Source: an uncultured Muribaculaceae bacterium
GTDB taxonomy: Bacteria; Bacteroidota; Bacteroidia; Bacteroidales; Muribaculaceae
Assembly (NCBI GenBank): GCA_947179295.1
Contig: CAMXAZ010000002.1
Location: forward strand, 1 to 64,000
Length of the DNA: 64,000 nucleotides
Direction: 5' to 3'
Position numbers and translations under genes: made by a program. How positions within the stretch are numbered: the stretch's first letter is position 1; each line of letters starts with the position of its first letter. This document shows positions 27,057 through 35,813 of this stretch, piece after piece. The notes under the pieces are model-generated. The model ran no database searches, had not been told where the DNA came from, and worked only from the letters and a program-made list of their open reading frames with translations.

Positions 27057-28901
27057 ATGAATTTGAAATCCAGAATCGCCGCATCTGACGTATTGAAAGC
27101 AAATATACTGACTGATCTGCCTGAGCGTCAGGCAGAACGCTTCGGCGATAAAGCCGCCCTTGCGGCCCCTGACCACGAAAACCGCTGGCGTGACATCTCA
27201 TGGCACAGCTATGCCGCCGATGTGCGCACGGCCTCCCTTGCGCTTGCCGCTCTCGGAGTCCGCGAGGCCGACAACGTGGCAACCTTTTCCGCCAACCGCC
27301 CCGAAAATCTGGTGACCGACTTCGCATGTTTCCGCAACCGTGCGGTCTCGGTGTCGATCTATGCCACCAGTTCGCTCGAACAACTTGTCTATATAATCAA
27401 CGATGCCCGGTGTGAGCTGCTCTTTGTCGGCAACACGACCCAATACCGCATAGCCCGCGAGGCACAGACCATCTGCCCGTCGCTCAAACGCATTGTGGTG
27501 CTGAAAACCATCGAGCTTGATCCGAATGACTCAAGCTCGATGCTCTGGCCTGACTTCATGAAGCTCGGAGAGACTGCCACGCAAGAGATTGCGGCCACGG
27601 TTGACAGCCGCGCAGCTGCGGCTGTCCCTGATGACATAGCCACTCTGGTCTACACGTCAGGCACCACCGGCGAGCCCAAAGGCGCCATCCTCACCCACGG
27701 CAACTACGATGCCGCAATGGTGGCCCACTGGGAGCGCATAACTATGGTCGATGAGAATGACACCTCAATGGCCTTCCTGCCCTTGAGCCACATTTTCGAA
27801 AAAGGCTGGACCTACTTCTGTCTCACCAAAGGCATCAAGGTCTCGGTCAACCGTCATCCGCAGGAGATCCAGACCACCATTCAGCAGGTGCGCCCCACCT
27901 GCATGTGTTCTGTGCCGCGCTTCTGGGAGAAAGTCTACACCGCCGTCCACGAGAAGATCGCATCAATGAATCCGCTCATGCGCATGGTGGTCCGTCAGGC
28001 TCTCAGAGTTGGCCGTCGCCGCAATCTGAAATACGCCCGTCTCGGACGCAAGGCCCCCTGGTGGCTCGAAATGCGCTACCGCTTCTTTGAGGCCCGTGTG
28101 TTCCGCCTTCTGCGTGAAGCCATAGGCATTGACCACGGCAACATCTTCCCTACAGCCGGAGCTCCGGTCTCGACAAAAGTCGTTGAATTCTTTCACGCCT
28201 GCGGCATCAATATAGTGGTAGGCTACGGACTTTCTGAAACCACAGCCACCGTGTGCTGCTTCCCGCAGACAGGGTGGGAGATAGGTTCTGTCGGCACCCC
28301 CATACCTCTGGTGAATGTGCGCATCGGTGAAAACGACGAAGTTCTTGTCAAAAGCCCGATGGTCATGCGCGGCTACTACAACAAACCCAAGGAGACGGCC
28401 GAGGCATTCACCGCCGACGGCTGGTTCCGCACCGGTGATGCCGGCTATATCGACGATCACGGCGCTCTCTTCCTCACCGATCGTCTCAAAGACCTCTTCA
28501 AGACCTCTAACGGCAAATATATCGCGCCCCAGGCCATCGAGACACTGCTGTGTGAGGACCGTTACATAGACCAGGTGGCAGTCATAGGCGACCGCCGCAA
28601 ATTCGTCTCCGCTCTCATTATCCCTGATTTCGAGGCGCTTAAAGACTTTGCCGCAAAGGAGAAGATTGCCTATGACTCTATGGAGCAGCTTGTGGCCGAT
28701 CCGAAGGTCAGAAGCCTCTACGCAGACCGCCTTGAAATCCTTCAGCAGCGCCTTGCCTCATATGAGAAAGTCAAACGCTTCACTCTTCTGCCAAAGGAAT
28801 TCTCGATGGAGAAAGGCGAGCTGACCAACACTCTGAAAATACGCCGTGCGGCCATCAACCGCCTCTACGCCTCAGTCATCGACAGCATGTATGAAGACTG
28901 A
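27057..28901 (+). CDS. Long-chain fatty acid-CoA ligase (AMP-binding)
   Basis: A 614-residue cytoplasmic adenylate-forming enzyme that activates fatty acids to acyl-CoA through an acyl-AMP intermediate. Core motifs: LVYTSGTTGEPKGAILTHGN (P-loop-like, about residue 200), the GYGLSETTATVC block, DGWFRTGDAGYIDDHG and the C-terminal lysine motif region TLLPKEFSMEKGELTNTLKIRR. The arrangement is that of Bacteroidota long-chain ligases, which have a helical insert (YRFFEARVFRLLREAIG) before the A5 motif. ATG 27057 is preferred to GTG 27033. It sits 78 bp upstream of asd with no obvious terminator between, but a functional link is not evident. Confidence 0.92.
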   Translation: MNLKSRIAASDVLKANILTDLPERQAERFGDKAALAAPDHENRWRDISWHSYAADVRTASLALAALGVREADNVATFSANRPENLVTDFACFRNRAVSVSIYATSSLEQLVYIINDARCELLFVGNTTQYRIAREAQTICPSLKRIVVLKTIELDPNDSSSMLWPDFMKLGETATQEIAATVDSRAAAAVPDDIATLVYTSGTTGEPKGAILTHGNYDAAMVAHWERITMVDENDTSMAFLPLSHIFEKGWTYFCLTKGIKVSVNRHPQEIQTTIQQVRPTCMCSVPRFWEKVYTAVHEKIASMNPLMRMVVRQALRVGRRRNLKYARLGRKAPWWLEMRYRFFEARVFRLLREAIGIDHGNIFPTAGAPVSTKVVEFFHACGINIVVGYGLSETTATVCCFPQTGWEIGSVGTPIPLVNVRIGENDEVLVKSPMVMRGYYNKPKETAEAFTADGWFRTGDAGYIDDHGALFLTDRLKDLFKTSNGKYIAPQAIETLLCEDRYIDQVAVIGDRRKFVSALIIPDFEALKDFAAKEKIAYDSMEQLVADPKVRSLYADRLEILQQRLASYEKVKRFTLLPKEFSMEKGELTNTLKIRRAAINRLYASVIDSMYED

Positions 28902-28978
28902 CCGGCAGAGTCATCCGGCATATACAACCTCAAAATCAACAAGTCACAAATTATTTTCCCCATACAATCTTCTAAAGC

Positions 28979-29989
28979 ATGAAAGTAGCAATTGTAGGCG
29001 TCAGTGGCGCCGTAGGGCAGGAGTTTCTCCGGGTCCTTGACGAACAGAACTTCCCGATTGACGAGCTTCTGCTCTTCGGATCGGAACGCAGTGCGGGTAA
29101 CACCTATGAATTTCGTGGCGAGAAACACACTGTGAAACTCCTCCAGCACAACGATGACTTCAAGGGTGTAGACTTCGCATTCGTATCGGCCGGAGCCGGT
29201 GTTTCGCGCGAATTCGCAGAGACCATCACCAAGCACGGTGCGATTATGATCGACAACTCAAGCGCCTTCCGCATGGACGCCGACGTGCCCTTGGTAGTCC
29301 CCGAAGTCAACGGCGAAGACGCATTCAACACTCCCCGCGGCATCATCGCCAACCCCAACTGTACCACAGCCATCATGGTAGTGGCCCTCAAGCCCCTCAA
29401 TGACATTTCGCCCATCAAGCGCGTCCATGTCGCCACCTATCAGGCTGCAAGCGGCGCAGGCGCCGTGGCTATGGCCGAGCTCGAAAAGCAGTATGCCGAA
29501 CTCGCCGAAGGCAAAGAACCCACCGTTGAGAAATTTGCCTATCAGCTTGCCTACAACCTCATTCCCCACATCGACGTGTTCCTTGACAACGACTACACCA
29601 AGGAAGAAATGAAGATGTATAACGAGACCAAGAAGATCATGCACGCCCCTGAGCTTGAGGTCAGCGCCACCTGCATCCGTGTCCCCGTGATGCGCGCCCA
29701 CAGCGAGGCCGTCTGGGTAGAAACCGAGCAGCCCATCAGCGTGGAGCAGGCCCGCAAAGCCTTCGAACAGGCTGAAGGTCTTGTGGTTATCGACGAACCC
29801 GCAGCCAAGAAATATCCCATGCCTCTCGATGCCGCAGGCCAGGACCCCGTCTATGCCGGCCGTCTGCGCAAAGACATCGCCAACCCCAACGGCCTCACCT
29901 TCTGGCTGGTCGGCGACCAGATCAAGAAAGGCGCCGCGCTCAACGCCGTGCAGATCGCACAGTACATGCTCGCACACCCCCGCGGCTGA
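28979..29989 (+). CDS. asd: Aspartate-semialdehyde dehydrogenase
   Basis: Reduces aspartyl phosphate with NADPH, at the branch to lysine/diaminopimelate, threonine and methionine. The 336-residue protein opens with [20 protein letters not shown] (nucleotide-binding loop). It has the active-site Cys in [10 protein letters not shown] (about residue 128), the ASGAGAVAM loop and the [11 protein letters not shown] substrate segment with the catalytic His. Length and motifs are those of the bacterial enzyme of the AsdA/Usg type. A terminator follows at 30027. Confidence 0.95.
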   Translation: MKVAIVGVSGAVGQEFLRVLDEQNFPIDELLLFGSERSAGNTYEFRGEKHTVKLLQHNDDFKGVDFAFVSAGAGVSREFAETITKHGAIMIDNSSAFRMDADVPLVVPEVNGEDAFNTPRGIIANPNCTTAIMVVALKPLNDISPIKRVHVATYQAASGAGAVAMAELEKQYAELAEGKEPTVEKFAYQLAYNLIPHIDVFLDNDYTKEEMKMYNETKKIMHAPELEVSATCIRVPVMRAHSEAVWVETEQPISVEQARKAFEQAEGLVVIDEPAAKKYPMPLDAAGQDPVYAGRLRKDIANPNGLTFWLVGDQIKKGAALNAVQIAQYMLAHPRG

Positions 29990-30026
29990 TACATTTCTTG
30001 ACACATCTGTCTGAAACTCACTGATA

Positions 30027-30065
30027 TTTTTCCTCCTTCCTATTTGTGAGGGAGGAAAAATTTTT
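30027..30065 (+). terminator. asd terminator overlapping the next promoter
   Basis: TTTTTCCTCC (30027-30036) pairs with GGAGGAAAAA (30051-30060), followed by TTTTT (30061-30065). The loop contains the TTTG -33 box of the downstream oxidoreductase promoter. Confidence 0.75.
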
Positions 30066-30074
30066 GTATTTTTG
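30043..30074 (+). promoter_or_regulatory. Consensus promoter of the pyruvate:ferredoxin oxidoreductase gene
   Basis: TTTG (30043-30046), 20-bp spacer, TATTTTTG (30067-30074). The leader to ATG 30191 would be about 110 nt. The -33 box and spacer lie inside the asd terminator. Confidence 0.8.
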
Positions 30075-30190
30075 CCGGACAAATCATCCATAAGCAAAAC
30101 GGTATGACACCTCTCCTCCGCTTCAGGATGACAATGTCTGATACCAAAACTTATTATAATTATCTCTATTTAAATAGATTACATACCACT

Positions 30191-33100
30191 ATGAGTAAAG
30201 AAAAAAAATTCTTGACCTGTGATGGTAACCAGGCTGCCGCTCACGTGAGCTACATGTTCTCGGAAGTTGCCGCCATCTACCCCATCACACCCTCGTCAAC
30301 GATGGCTGAATACGTGGACGAATGGGCTGCCGCCGGTCGCAAAAACATCTTTGGCGAAACCGTGCTGGTACAGGAAATGCAGTCAGAAGGCGGTGCCGCC
30401 GGAGCCGTTCACGGTTCTCTTCAGGCAGGTGCTCTCACCACAACCTACACTGCCTCTCAGGGTCTTCTCCTGATGATCCCCAACATGTACAAGATCGCCG
30501 GTGAACTTCTTCCCTGCGTGTTCCATGTTTCGGCCCGTACACTCGCTTCTCACGCCCTCTCGATTTTCGGTGACCATCAGGACGTGATGTCCTGCCGTCA
30601 GACAGGCTTCGCAATGCTCGCTGAAGGTTCTGTTCAGGAGGTCATGGATCTCGCAGGTGTGGCCCACCTCGCAACCATCAAGAGCCGTGTGCCTTTCATC
30701 AACTTCTTCGACGGTTTCCGTACTTCTCACGAAATCCAGAAGATCGAAGAGATGGATCAGAACGATCTCGCTCCTCTGGTTGACCAGCAGGCTCTCGCTG
30801 AATTCCGCTCACGCGCCCTCAACCCCGAAAAGCCCGTCGCACGCGGCATGGCTGAAAACGGCGACGTTTTCTTCCAGCACCGTGAGGCTTGCAACGAATA
30901 CTATAACCGTGTTCCTGAAATCGTAGAGGAATACATGAAGGAAATCACCCGTATCACCGGTCGTGAATACGGTCTCTTCAACTACTACGGCGATCCCGAA
31001 GCCGAACGCGTCATCATCGCTATGGGTTCTGTTACCCAGGCCGCTCAGGAAGCCATTGACCACCTCCGTGCAAACGGCGAAAAGGTAGGTCTCGTTTCCG
31101 TTCACCTCTATCGTCCCTTCTCTGCAAAGCACTTCCTCGCAGCTGTCCCCAAGACCGCAAAGCGTATCGCCGTGCTTGACCGCACCAAGGAACCCGGAGC
31201 AAACGGCGAGCCCCTCTATCTCGACGTCAAGGACTGCTTCTACGGCCAGGCCGATGCCCCCGTTATCGTCGGTGGCCGCTACGGTCTCGCTTCAAAGGAC
31301 ACCACTCCCGCTCAGATCATCGCTGTGTTCGAAAACCTCGCCCTCCCCACTCCCAAGAACCACTTCACAGTGGGTATCGTGGACGACGTTACCTTCACCT
31401 CACTTCCCCAGAAGGAAGAGATCGCTCTCGGCGGCGAAGGCACTTTCGAAGCCAAATTCTACGGCCTCGGTGCTGACGGTACTGTAGGTGCCAACAAGAA
31501 CTCAGTGAAGATCATCGGTGACAACACCAACAAATACTGCCAGGCATACTTCGCTTATGACTCAAAGAAGTCAGGCGGTTTCACCTGCTCACACCTCCGT
31601 TTCGGCGACGATCCCATCCGTTCTACCTACCTGGTGACCACTCCTAACTTCGTGGCATGTCACGTGCAGGCTTACCTCCACATGTATGACGTGACCCGCG
31701 GTCTCCGCAAGGGCGGCACATTCCTCCTCAACACCATCTGGGAAGGCGAGGAACTTGCCAAGAACCTCCCCAACAAGATCAAGAAATACTTCGCTGACAA
31801 CGACATCACCGTCTACTACATCAACGCAACCAAGATCGCTCAGGAAATCGGCCTCGGCAACCGTACCAACACCATTCTCCAGAGCGCATTCTTCCGCATC
31901 ACTGAAGTGATCCCCGTTGACCTCGCTGTTGAACAGATGAAGAAATTCATCGTCAAGAGCTACGGCAAGAAGGGTCAGGACGTTGTCGACAAGAACTACG
32001 CAGCCGTTGACCGCGGTGGCGAATACAAGCAGCTCCCCGTTGACAAGGCCTGGAGCAGCCTCGCTGAAGAAGCAGCCGCTGCAAACAACGATCCCGAATT
32101 CATCAACAAGATCGTTCGCCCCATCAACGCTCAGGACGGCGACCTCCTCAAGGTCAGCGACTTCGTGGGCCGCGAAGACGGCACTTGGGAACAGGGCACT
32201 GCCGCTTACGAAAAGCGTGGTGTGGCAGCCTTCGTCCCCGAATGGCTCGAAGAAAACTGTATCCAGTGTAACAAGTGTGCCTTCGTCTGCCCCCACGCCG
32301 CTATCCGTCCCTTCGTACTCGACGAAAAGGAAATGGCAGCAGCTCCCTTCGGCGACGACAAGACCATCCCCGCCATCGGTAAGCAGTTCACCGGCATGCG
32401 CTTCATCCAGAGCGTAGACGTTCTCGACTGTCTCGGCTGCGGCAACTGTGTGCTCGTCTGCCCCGGCAAGAAGGGCGTGAAGGCTCTCGAAATGAAGCCC
32501 CTCGAAACTCAGCTCGACGTTCAGAACGAATGGGACTTCTGCGTTAAGGAAGTAGCTTCCAAGCAGGATCTCGTTGACATCAAGAGCAACGTCAAGAACT
32601 CTCAGTTCGCAACTCCGCTCTTCGAATTCTCCGGCGCTTGCTCAGGCTGCGGTGAGACTCCCTACGTGAAACTCATCTCTCAGCTCTACGGCGACCACGA
32701 AATCGTAGCCAACGCCACCGGCTGTTCTTCAATCTACTCAGGCTCTGTTCCCTCGACTCCCTACACCACCAACGCCAAGGGCCAGGGTGTGGCATGGGCC
32801 AACTCGCTCTTCGAAGACTTTGCTGAATTCGGTCTCGGTATGTCTCTCGCCCACGAGAAACTCCAGGCCCGCATCGCAGGTCTCATGCAGCAGGCTCTCG
32901 AATGCCCCTCTTGCAGCGCCGAAATCAAGGAACTCGCAGGTAAGTGGCTCGAAAACCGCACCGACTTCACCGTTACTTCGGAAGTTGCCGAGAAGATCGT
33001 TCCTCTCTGCGAAGCCTGCGGCTGCGACGTTTGCAAGGGCATCCTCGCCAACAAGGAACACATCGCCAAGCGCTCACAGTGGATCATCGCCGGTGACGGC

Positions 33101-33754
33101 GCCGCTTATGACATCGGCTTCGGCGGTCTCGACCACGTGCTCGCAAGCAACAAGAATGTCAACGTTCTCGTGCTCGACACCGAGGTTTACTCAAACACCG
33201 GCGGTCAGTCTTCAAAGGCAACCCCGATCGGTGCTATCGCCAAGTTCGCCGCTGCCGGCAAGCGCATCCGTAAGAAAGACCTCGGCCTCATCGCCTCTAC
33301 TTACGGTTACGTATATGTGGCACAGGTGGCTATGGGTGCCGACAACGCTCAGACCCTCAAGGCCCTCCGCGAGGCTGAAGCTTATGACGGTCCCTCACTG
33401 GTAATCGCCTACTCACCCTGTATCAACCACGGCATCCGCGCCGGTATGGGCCACGCCCAGGAAGAACAGGCCAAGGCTGTTGAATGCGGTTACTGGCACC
33501 TCTGGCGCTACAACCCCGCACTCGAAGAAGAAGGCAAGAACCCCTTCTCTCTCGACTCCAAGGAGCCGCAGTGGGATAAGTTCGAAGACTTCCTCAAGGG
33601 TGAGGTGCGCTACGCTTCCGTAATGAAGCAGTATCCTGCAGAAGCTGCCGAACTCTTCGCAGCTGCCAAGGAAAACGCTCAGTGGCGCTACAACAACTAC
33701 CGTCGCCTCGCTCAGCAGCAGTGGGGTGTTGAACCCGCTCCCGAAGTGAAATAA
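30191..33754 (+). CDS. nifJ: Pyruvate:ferredoxin (flavodoxin) oxidoreductase
   Basis: A single-chain, 1,187-residue oxygen-sensitive enzyme converting pyruvate + CoA to acetyl-CoA + CO2 with reduction of ferredoxin; the main anaerobic route from pyruvate. Domains in order: pyrimidine-binding (CDGNQAAAHVSYMFSEVAAIYPITPSS), transketolase C-like, gamma domain, a 2[4Fe-4S] ferredoxin domain (CIQCNKCAFVCPHAA and CLGCGNCVLVCPGKKG, about 690-760) and the TPP-binding domain (SGACSGCGETPY holding two ligands of the proximal cluster, GDGAAYDIGFGGLDH, NTGGQSSKATPIGA). Start ATG 30191 is the conserved N-terminus (MSKEKKFLTCDGNQ); an upstream in-frame ATG at 30104 would add 29 unrelated residues. Codon use is strongly biased, as in pckA, implying high expression. 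Confidence 0.97.
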   Translation: MSKEKKFLTCDGNQAAAHVSYMFSEVAAIYPITPSSTMAEYVDEWAAAGRKNIFGETVLVQEMQSEGGAAGAVHGSLQAGALTTTYTASQGLLLMIPNMYKIAGELLPCVFHVSARTLASHALSIFGDHQDVMSCRQTGFAMLAEGSVQEVMDLAGVAHLATIKSRVPFINFFDGFRTSHEIQKIEEMDQNDLAPLVDQQALAEFRSRALNPEKPVARGMAENGDVFFQHREACNEYYNRVPEIVEEYMKEITRITGREYGLFNYYGDPEAERVIIAMGSVTQAAQEAIDHLRANGEKVGLVSVHLYRPFSAKHFLAAVPKTAKRIAVLDRTKEPGANGEPLYLDVKDCFYGQADAPVIVGGRYGLASKDTTPAQIIAVFENLALPTPKNHFTVGIVDDVTFTSLPQKEEIALGGEGTFEAKFYGLGADGTVGANKNSVKIIGDNTNKYCQAYFAYDSKKSGGFTCSHLRFGDDPIRSTYLVTTPNFVACHVQAYLHMYDVTRGLRKGGTFLLNTIWEGEELAKNLPNKIKKYFADNDITVYYINATKIAQEIGLGNRTNTILQSAFFRITEVIPVDLAVEQMKKFIVKSYGKKGQDVVDKNYAAVDRGGEYKQLPVDKAWSSLAEEAAAANNDPEFINKIVRPINAQDGDLLKVSDFVGREDGTWEQGTAAYEKRGVAAFVPEWLEENCIQCNKCAFVCPHAAIRPFVLDEKEMAAAPFGDDKTIPAIGKQFTGMRFIQSVDVLDCLGCGNCVLVCPGKKGVKALEMKPLETQLDVQNEWDFCVKEVASKQDLVDIKSNVKNSQFATPLFEFSGACSGCGETPYVKLISQLYGDHEIVANATGCSSIYSGSVPSTPYTTNAKGQGVAWANSLFEDFAEFGLGMSLAHEKLQARIAGLMQQALECPSCSAEIKELAGKWLENRTDFTVTSEVAEKIVPLCEACGCDVCKGILANKEHIAKRSQWIIAGDGAAYDIGFGGLDHVLASNKNVNVLVLDTEVYSNTGGQSSKATPIGAIAKFAAAGKRIRKKDLGLIASTYGYVYVAQVAMGADNAQTLKALREAEAYDGPSLVIAYSPCINHGIRAGMGHAQEEQAKAVECGYWHLWRYNPALEEEGKNPFSLDSKEPQWDKFEDFLKGEVRYASVMKQYPAEAAELFAAAKENAQWRYNNYRRLAQQQWGVEPAPEVK

Positions 33755-33781
33755 TCTTTCACTCTGAGATAAAATCTGACC

Positions 33782-33827
33782 GCCTCCCTGAAGCATCCCC
33801 ACGGATGCCTCAGGGAGGCTTTTTTTA
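33782..33827 (+). terminator. Rho-independent terminator after the oxidoreductase gene
   Basis: GCCTCCCTGA (33782-33791) pairs with TCAGGGAGGC (33810-33819), with inner GCATCC/GGATGC pairing. Eight T's (33820-33827) follow. Confidence 0.9.
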
Positions 33828-33843
33828 TATGAAAATGTTGTAA

Positions 33844-33897
33844 TTAACTAAAATTAACAATCGGGGGGGGTAATTTATTAAATAGTGTCTATCTTTG
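33844..33897 (+). promoter_or_regulatory. G8-type promoter, copy 1 (lipoprotein gene)
   Basis: TTAAC (33844-33848), 5 bp, TTAAC (33854-33858), 4 bp, eight G (33863-33870), TAA, and then TATCTTTG (33890-33897) 19 bp after the G run. There is no TTTG -33 box; the G run occupies that place. The same layout with the same spacings stands before the gene at 43089. The transcript would start near 33905, about 50 bp before ATG 33957. Confidence 0.65.
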
Positions 33898-33956
33898 CAA
33901 ACAAACACAAATCAATCGTAATAAAAATTTATACACACAAAAAAAGTTTTTTAGCT

Positions 33957-34907
33957 ATGAAAAAACGATTATTGTCAATTGCGTTGCCTGTAGTGGCTTG
34001 TCTTGGATTAATAATGACATCATGCGGTGGTGATGATGACGGCAATGGAATCCCGGCTCTCCCGACCCCGGAATATGAAAGCTCAAGCGCCAAATATGAA
34101 ATGGCAGCCGGCAGTCCCTACCGCTCTATAGAATTCACTTCAAGCGGCAACTATGTGATTGTCTCCAACAATCACAACTATTACTCGGCAGCCCCCGCAG
34201 CCAAGGTGAAAAAGCAGACCGCAGTGGGTACGGCAATGGCCTCTGGCTTGTTACGCACTCCCGAAAGATCTGTCTCGCGCGCCTATTTCAACGGAATCTA
34301 TTACGGCACCTACACCAAGACCGGTGACAATCAGTATAACCTCCAGGGCTTCGGCACCATCACCGTCAATACCGGCGGCGACAACGCCTATTCTCTGACA
34401 GTGACCACTTCGTCAGGTTCGCAGACCCTTGCGGCAACAAAGGCCGTGGCTGACAAAGACAGTGACCGCACAAATGCCCTCTGCCGCACCTGGAACGTCG
34501 ACAAGGTCAACCTCAAGCTCTGGATCAATGGGTCCAAGAAGTATGACAGGACCGTAGCCGCCAACAAGTTAAACGATTTATTCGAAGACTGGGGCGATGA
34601 TGGCTGGGAGGACAACGAGATTCCCCGTCAGGTCATCTTCACCAAATCAGGCACCTACATGGTCCTCTATGGTCTCAACGATTATTCTAACAATTCACTC
34701 GACATCTCTTCCTGGCGCTGGGAGGATGAAAGCAAGGGCATCATCCGCTATTCCTGGGATATCGGTGACTTTGACGACGATGACTCCGGCTTGATCACCA
34801 CAAGCTTCAGCGGCAAGAATATGACCATCTGGGAGGAATATTCTGAAGAAGAAGACGGGGATAACTACCGCGAGAAGATCACGTGGTATTTCTCGGAAGC
34901 GAAGTAA
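33957..34907 (+). CDS. Lipoprotein of unknown function
   Basis: A 316-residue lipoprotein with signal MKKRLLSIALPVVACLGLIMTSC (Cys about residue 23), followed by the acidic, flexible GGDDDGNG stretch, which resembles a Bacteroidota surface-export signal. The rest is beta-rich with two repeating blocks (about 45-165 and 190-316), including TFTKSG-type and EITWYF-type strands, so a lipocalin-like or sandwich fold is possible; I recognise no family. A frame extending back to 33885 exists, but it runs through the promoter, so ATG 33957 is chosen. The small barrel gene at 35024 follows after 116 bp. Confidence 0.75.
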   Translation: MKKRLLSIALPVVACLGLIMTSCGGDDDGNGIPALPTPEYESSSAKYEMAAGSPYRSIEFTSSGNYVIVSNNHNYYSAAPAAKVKKQTAVGTAMASGLLRTPERSVSRAYFNGIYYGTYTKTGDNQYNLQGFGTITVNTGGDNAYSLTVTTSSGSQTLAATKAVADKDSDRTNALCRTWNVDKVNLKLWINGSKKYDRTVAANKLNDLFEDWGDDGWEDNEIPRQVIFTKSGTYMVLYGLNDYSNNSLDISSWRWEDESKGIIRYSWDIGDFDDDDSGLITTSFSGKNMTIWEEYSEEEDGDNYREKITWYFSEAK

Positions 34908-35023
34908 CCTCGACCTGACCTCCACGCTGACTTTGTGCAGTCTCAAAAGCTAAATACACAGCAGCTATAAGCAATTTCATAAAATAAGTTTTAAGTAAAC
35001 CAATCATTAATTCATTTACACAC

Positions 35024-35578
35024 ATGAAAAAGTTTTTCATTGCTGCCTTTGCAGCAGTATGCGCTCTCGGCGCTTCCGCACAGACTTTCTGGAACTCTGA
35101 CGCAGCTGACAAGAAAGTGACTTTCGGTATCCGCGCAGGTCTTGACGTGGCCAATGCACGTGCCGATTACGGTGATTTCAAATCGCGCACAAGCTTCCTC
35201 GCAGGTGTGTCTGCCGATTTCAACCTTGTGCAGAGCTTCTCTATCAACTCAGGTCTCTTCTATGCAGGCAAAGGCGCCAAAGACATCTCGGCTGACTTCA
35301 TCGAACTTCCCGTCTACGCATCTTATCGCATGAACTTCGCCGAAGCTTCACAGCTTCAGGTGAATTTCGGTCCCTATTTCGACTTCGGTGTTGCAGGTGA
35401 TGCCTTCAAGAAAGAAGTAGACTGTGATCGTTTCCAGATGGGCCTCGGTCTCGGTGCCGGCTACACATTCCGCAAGTTCTACCTCGGCGTTCAGTATCAG
35501 TGGGGTCTGACAGAAGTTGTCAAAGACAGCAAAACTCACTGGGACTGCTTTAACGTATCGATCGGATATAACTTCTAA
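35024..35578 (+). CDS. Small outer-membrane beta-barrel protein
   Basis: A 184-residue exported protein with signal peptide MKKFFIAAFAAVCALGASAQ. Alternating amphipathic strands (FGIRAGLDVANAR, SFLAGVSADFNLV, FSINSGLFYAGKG, YLGVQYQWGLTEV) end in a C-terminal Phe (VSIGYNF), the insertion signal of outer-membrane barrels. An 8-stranded porin-family or OmpW/OprF-like barrel is likely. Function is unknown; such proteins are often structural or involved in adhesion. It may be co-transcribed with the lipoprotein gene upstream, although there is a 116-bp gap. A terminator follows at 35651. Confidence 0.82.
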   Translation: MKKFFIAAFAAVCALGASAQTFWNSDAADKKVTFGIRAGLDVANARADYGDFKSRTSFLAGVSADFNLVQSFSINSGLFYAGKGAKDISADFIELPVYASYRMNFAEASQLQVNFGPYFDFGVAGDAFKKEVDCDRFQMGLGLGAGYTFRKFYLGVQYQWGLTEVVKDSKTHWDCFNVSIGYNF

Positions 35579-35650
35579 TCCCATAGCCTTTACTCTTGGC
35601 TGCCGTGAAGGTGGCCTTAAGTAAGTTCATAATGTGAAAACCACGCTGCG

Positions 35651-35696
35651 TGGCGGCTCTGCTTTACGGAAGCAGGCTGCCGCGCTTTCGTTTTTT
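35651..35696 (+). terminator. Terminator after the beta-barrel gene
   Basis: GCGGC-TCTGCTT pairs with AAGCAG-GCTGCCGC in a long imperfect stem, followed by TTTCG and six T (35691-35696). Confidence 0.7.
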
Positions 35697-35709
35697 CAGT
35701 GAATATACG

Positions 35710-35717
35710 TATCTTTG
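35710..35717 (+). promoter_or_regulatory. -7 box before the helicase gene
   Basis: TATCTTTG, 97 bp before ATG 35814; a partial -33 (TTCG) lies 20 bp upstream. Confidence 0.55.
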
Positions 35718-35813
35718 CGCCCGGTATCAGGGTGGTTGATGCAAAACCGATAGTGGACGGTTGCCGCGCTTCCGTCCTGACGGTGCCGGAAAACGTCAAA
35801 ATCCAAAACTCAG

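Noticed and set aside
33885..33956. Upstream extension of the lipoprotein gene at 33957
   Set aside because: It covers the -7 box of the G8 promoter and would place polar residues before a clean lipoprotein signal.
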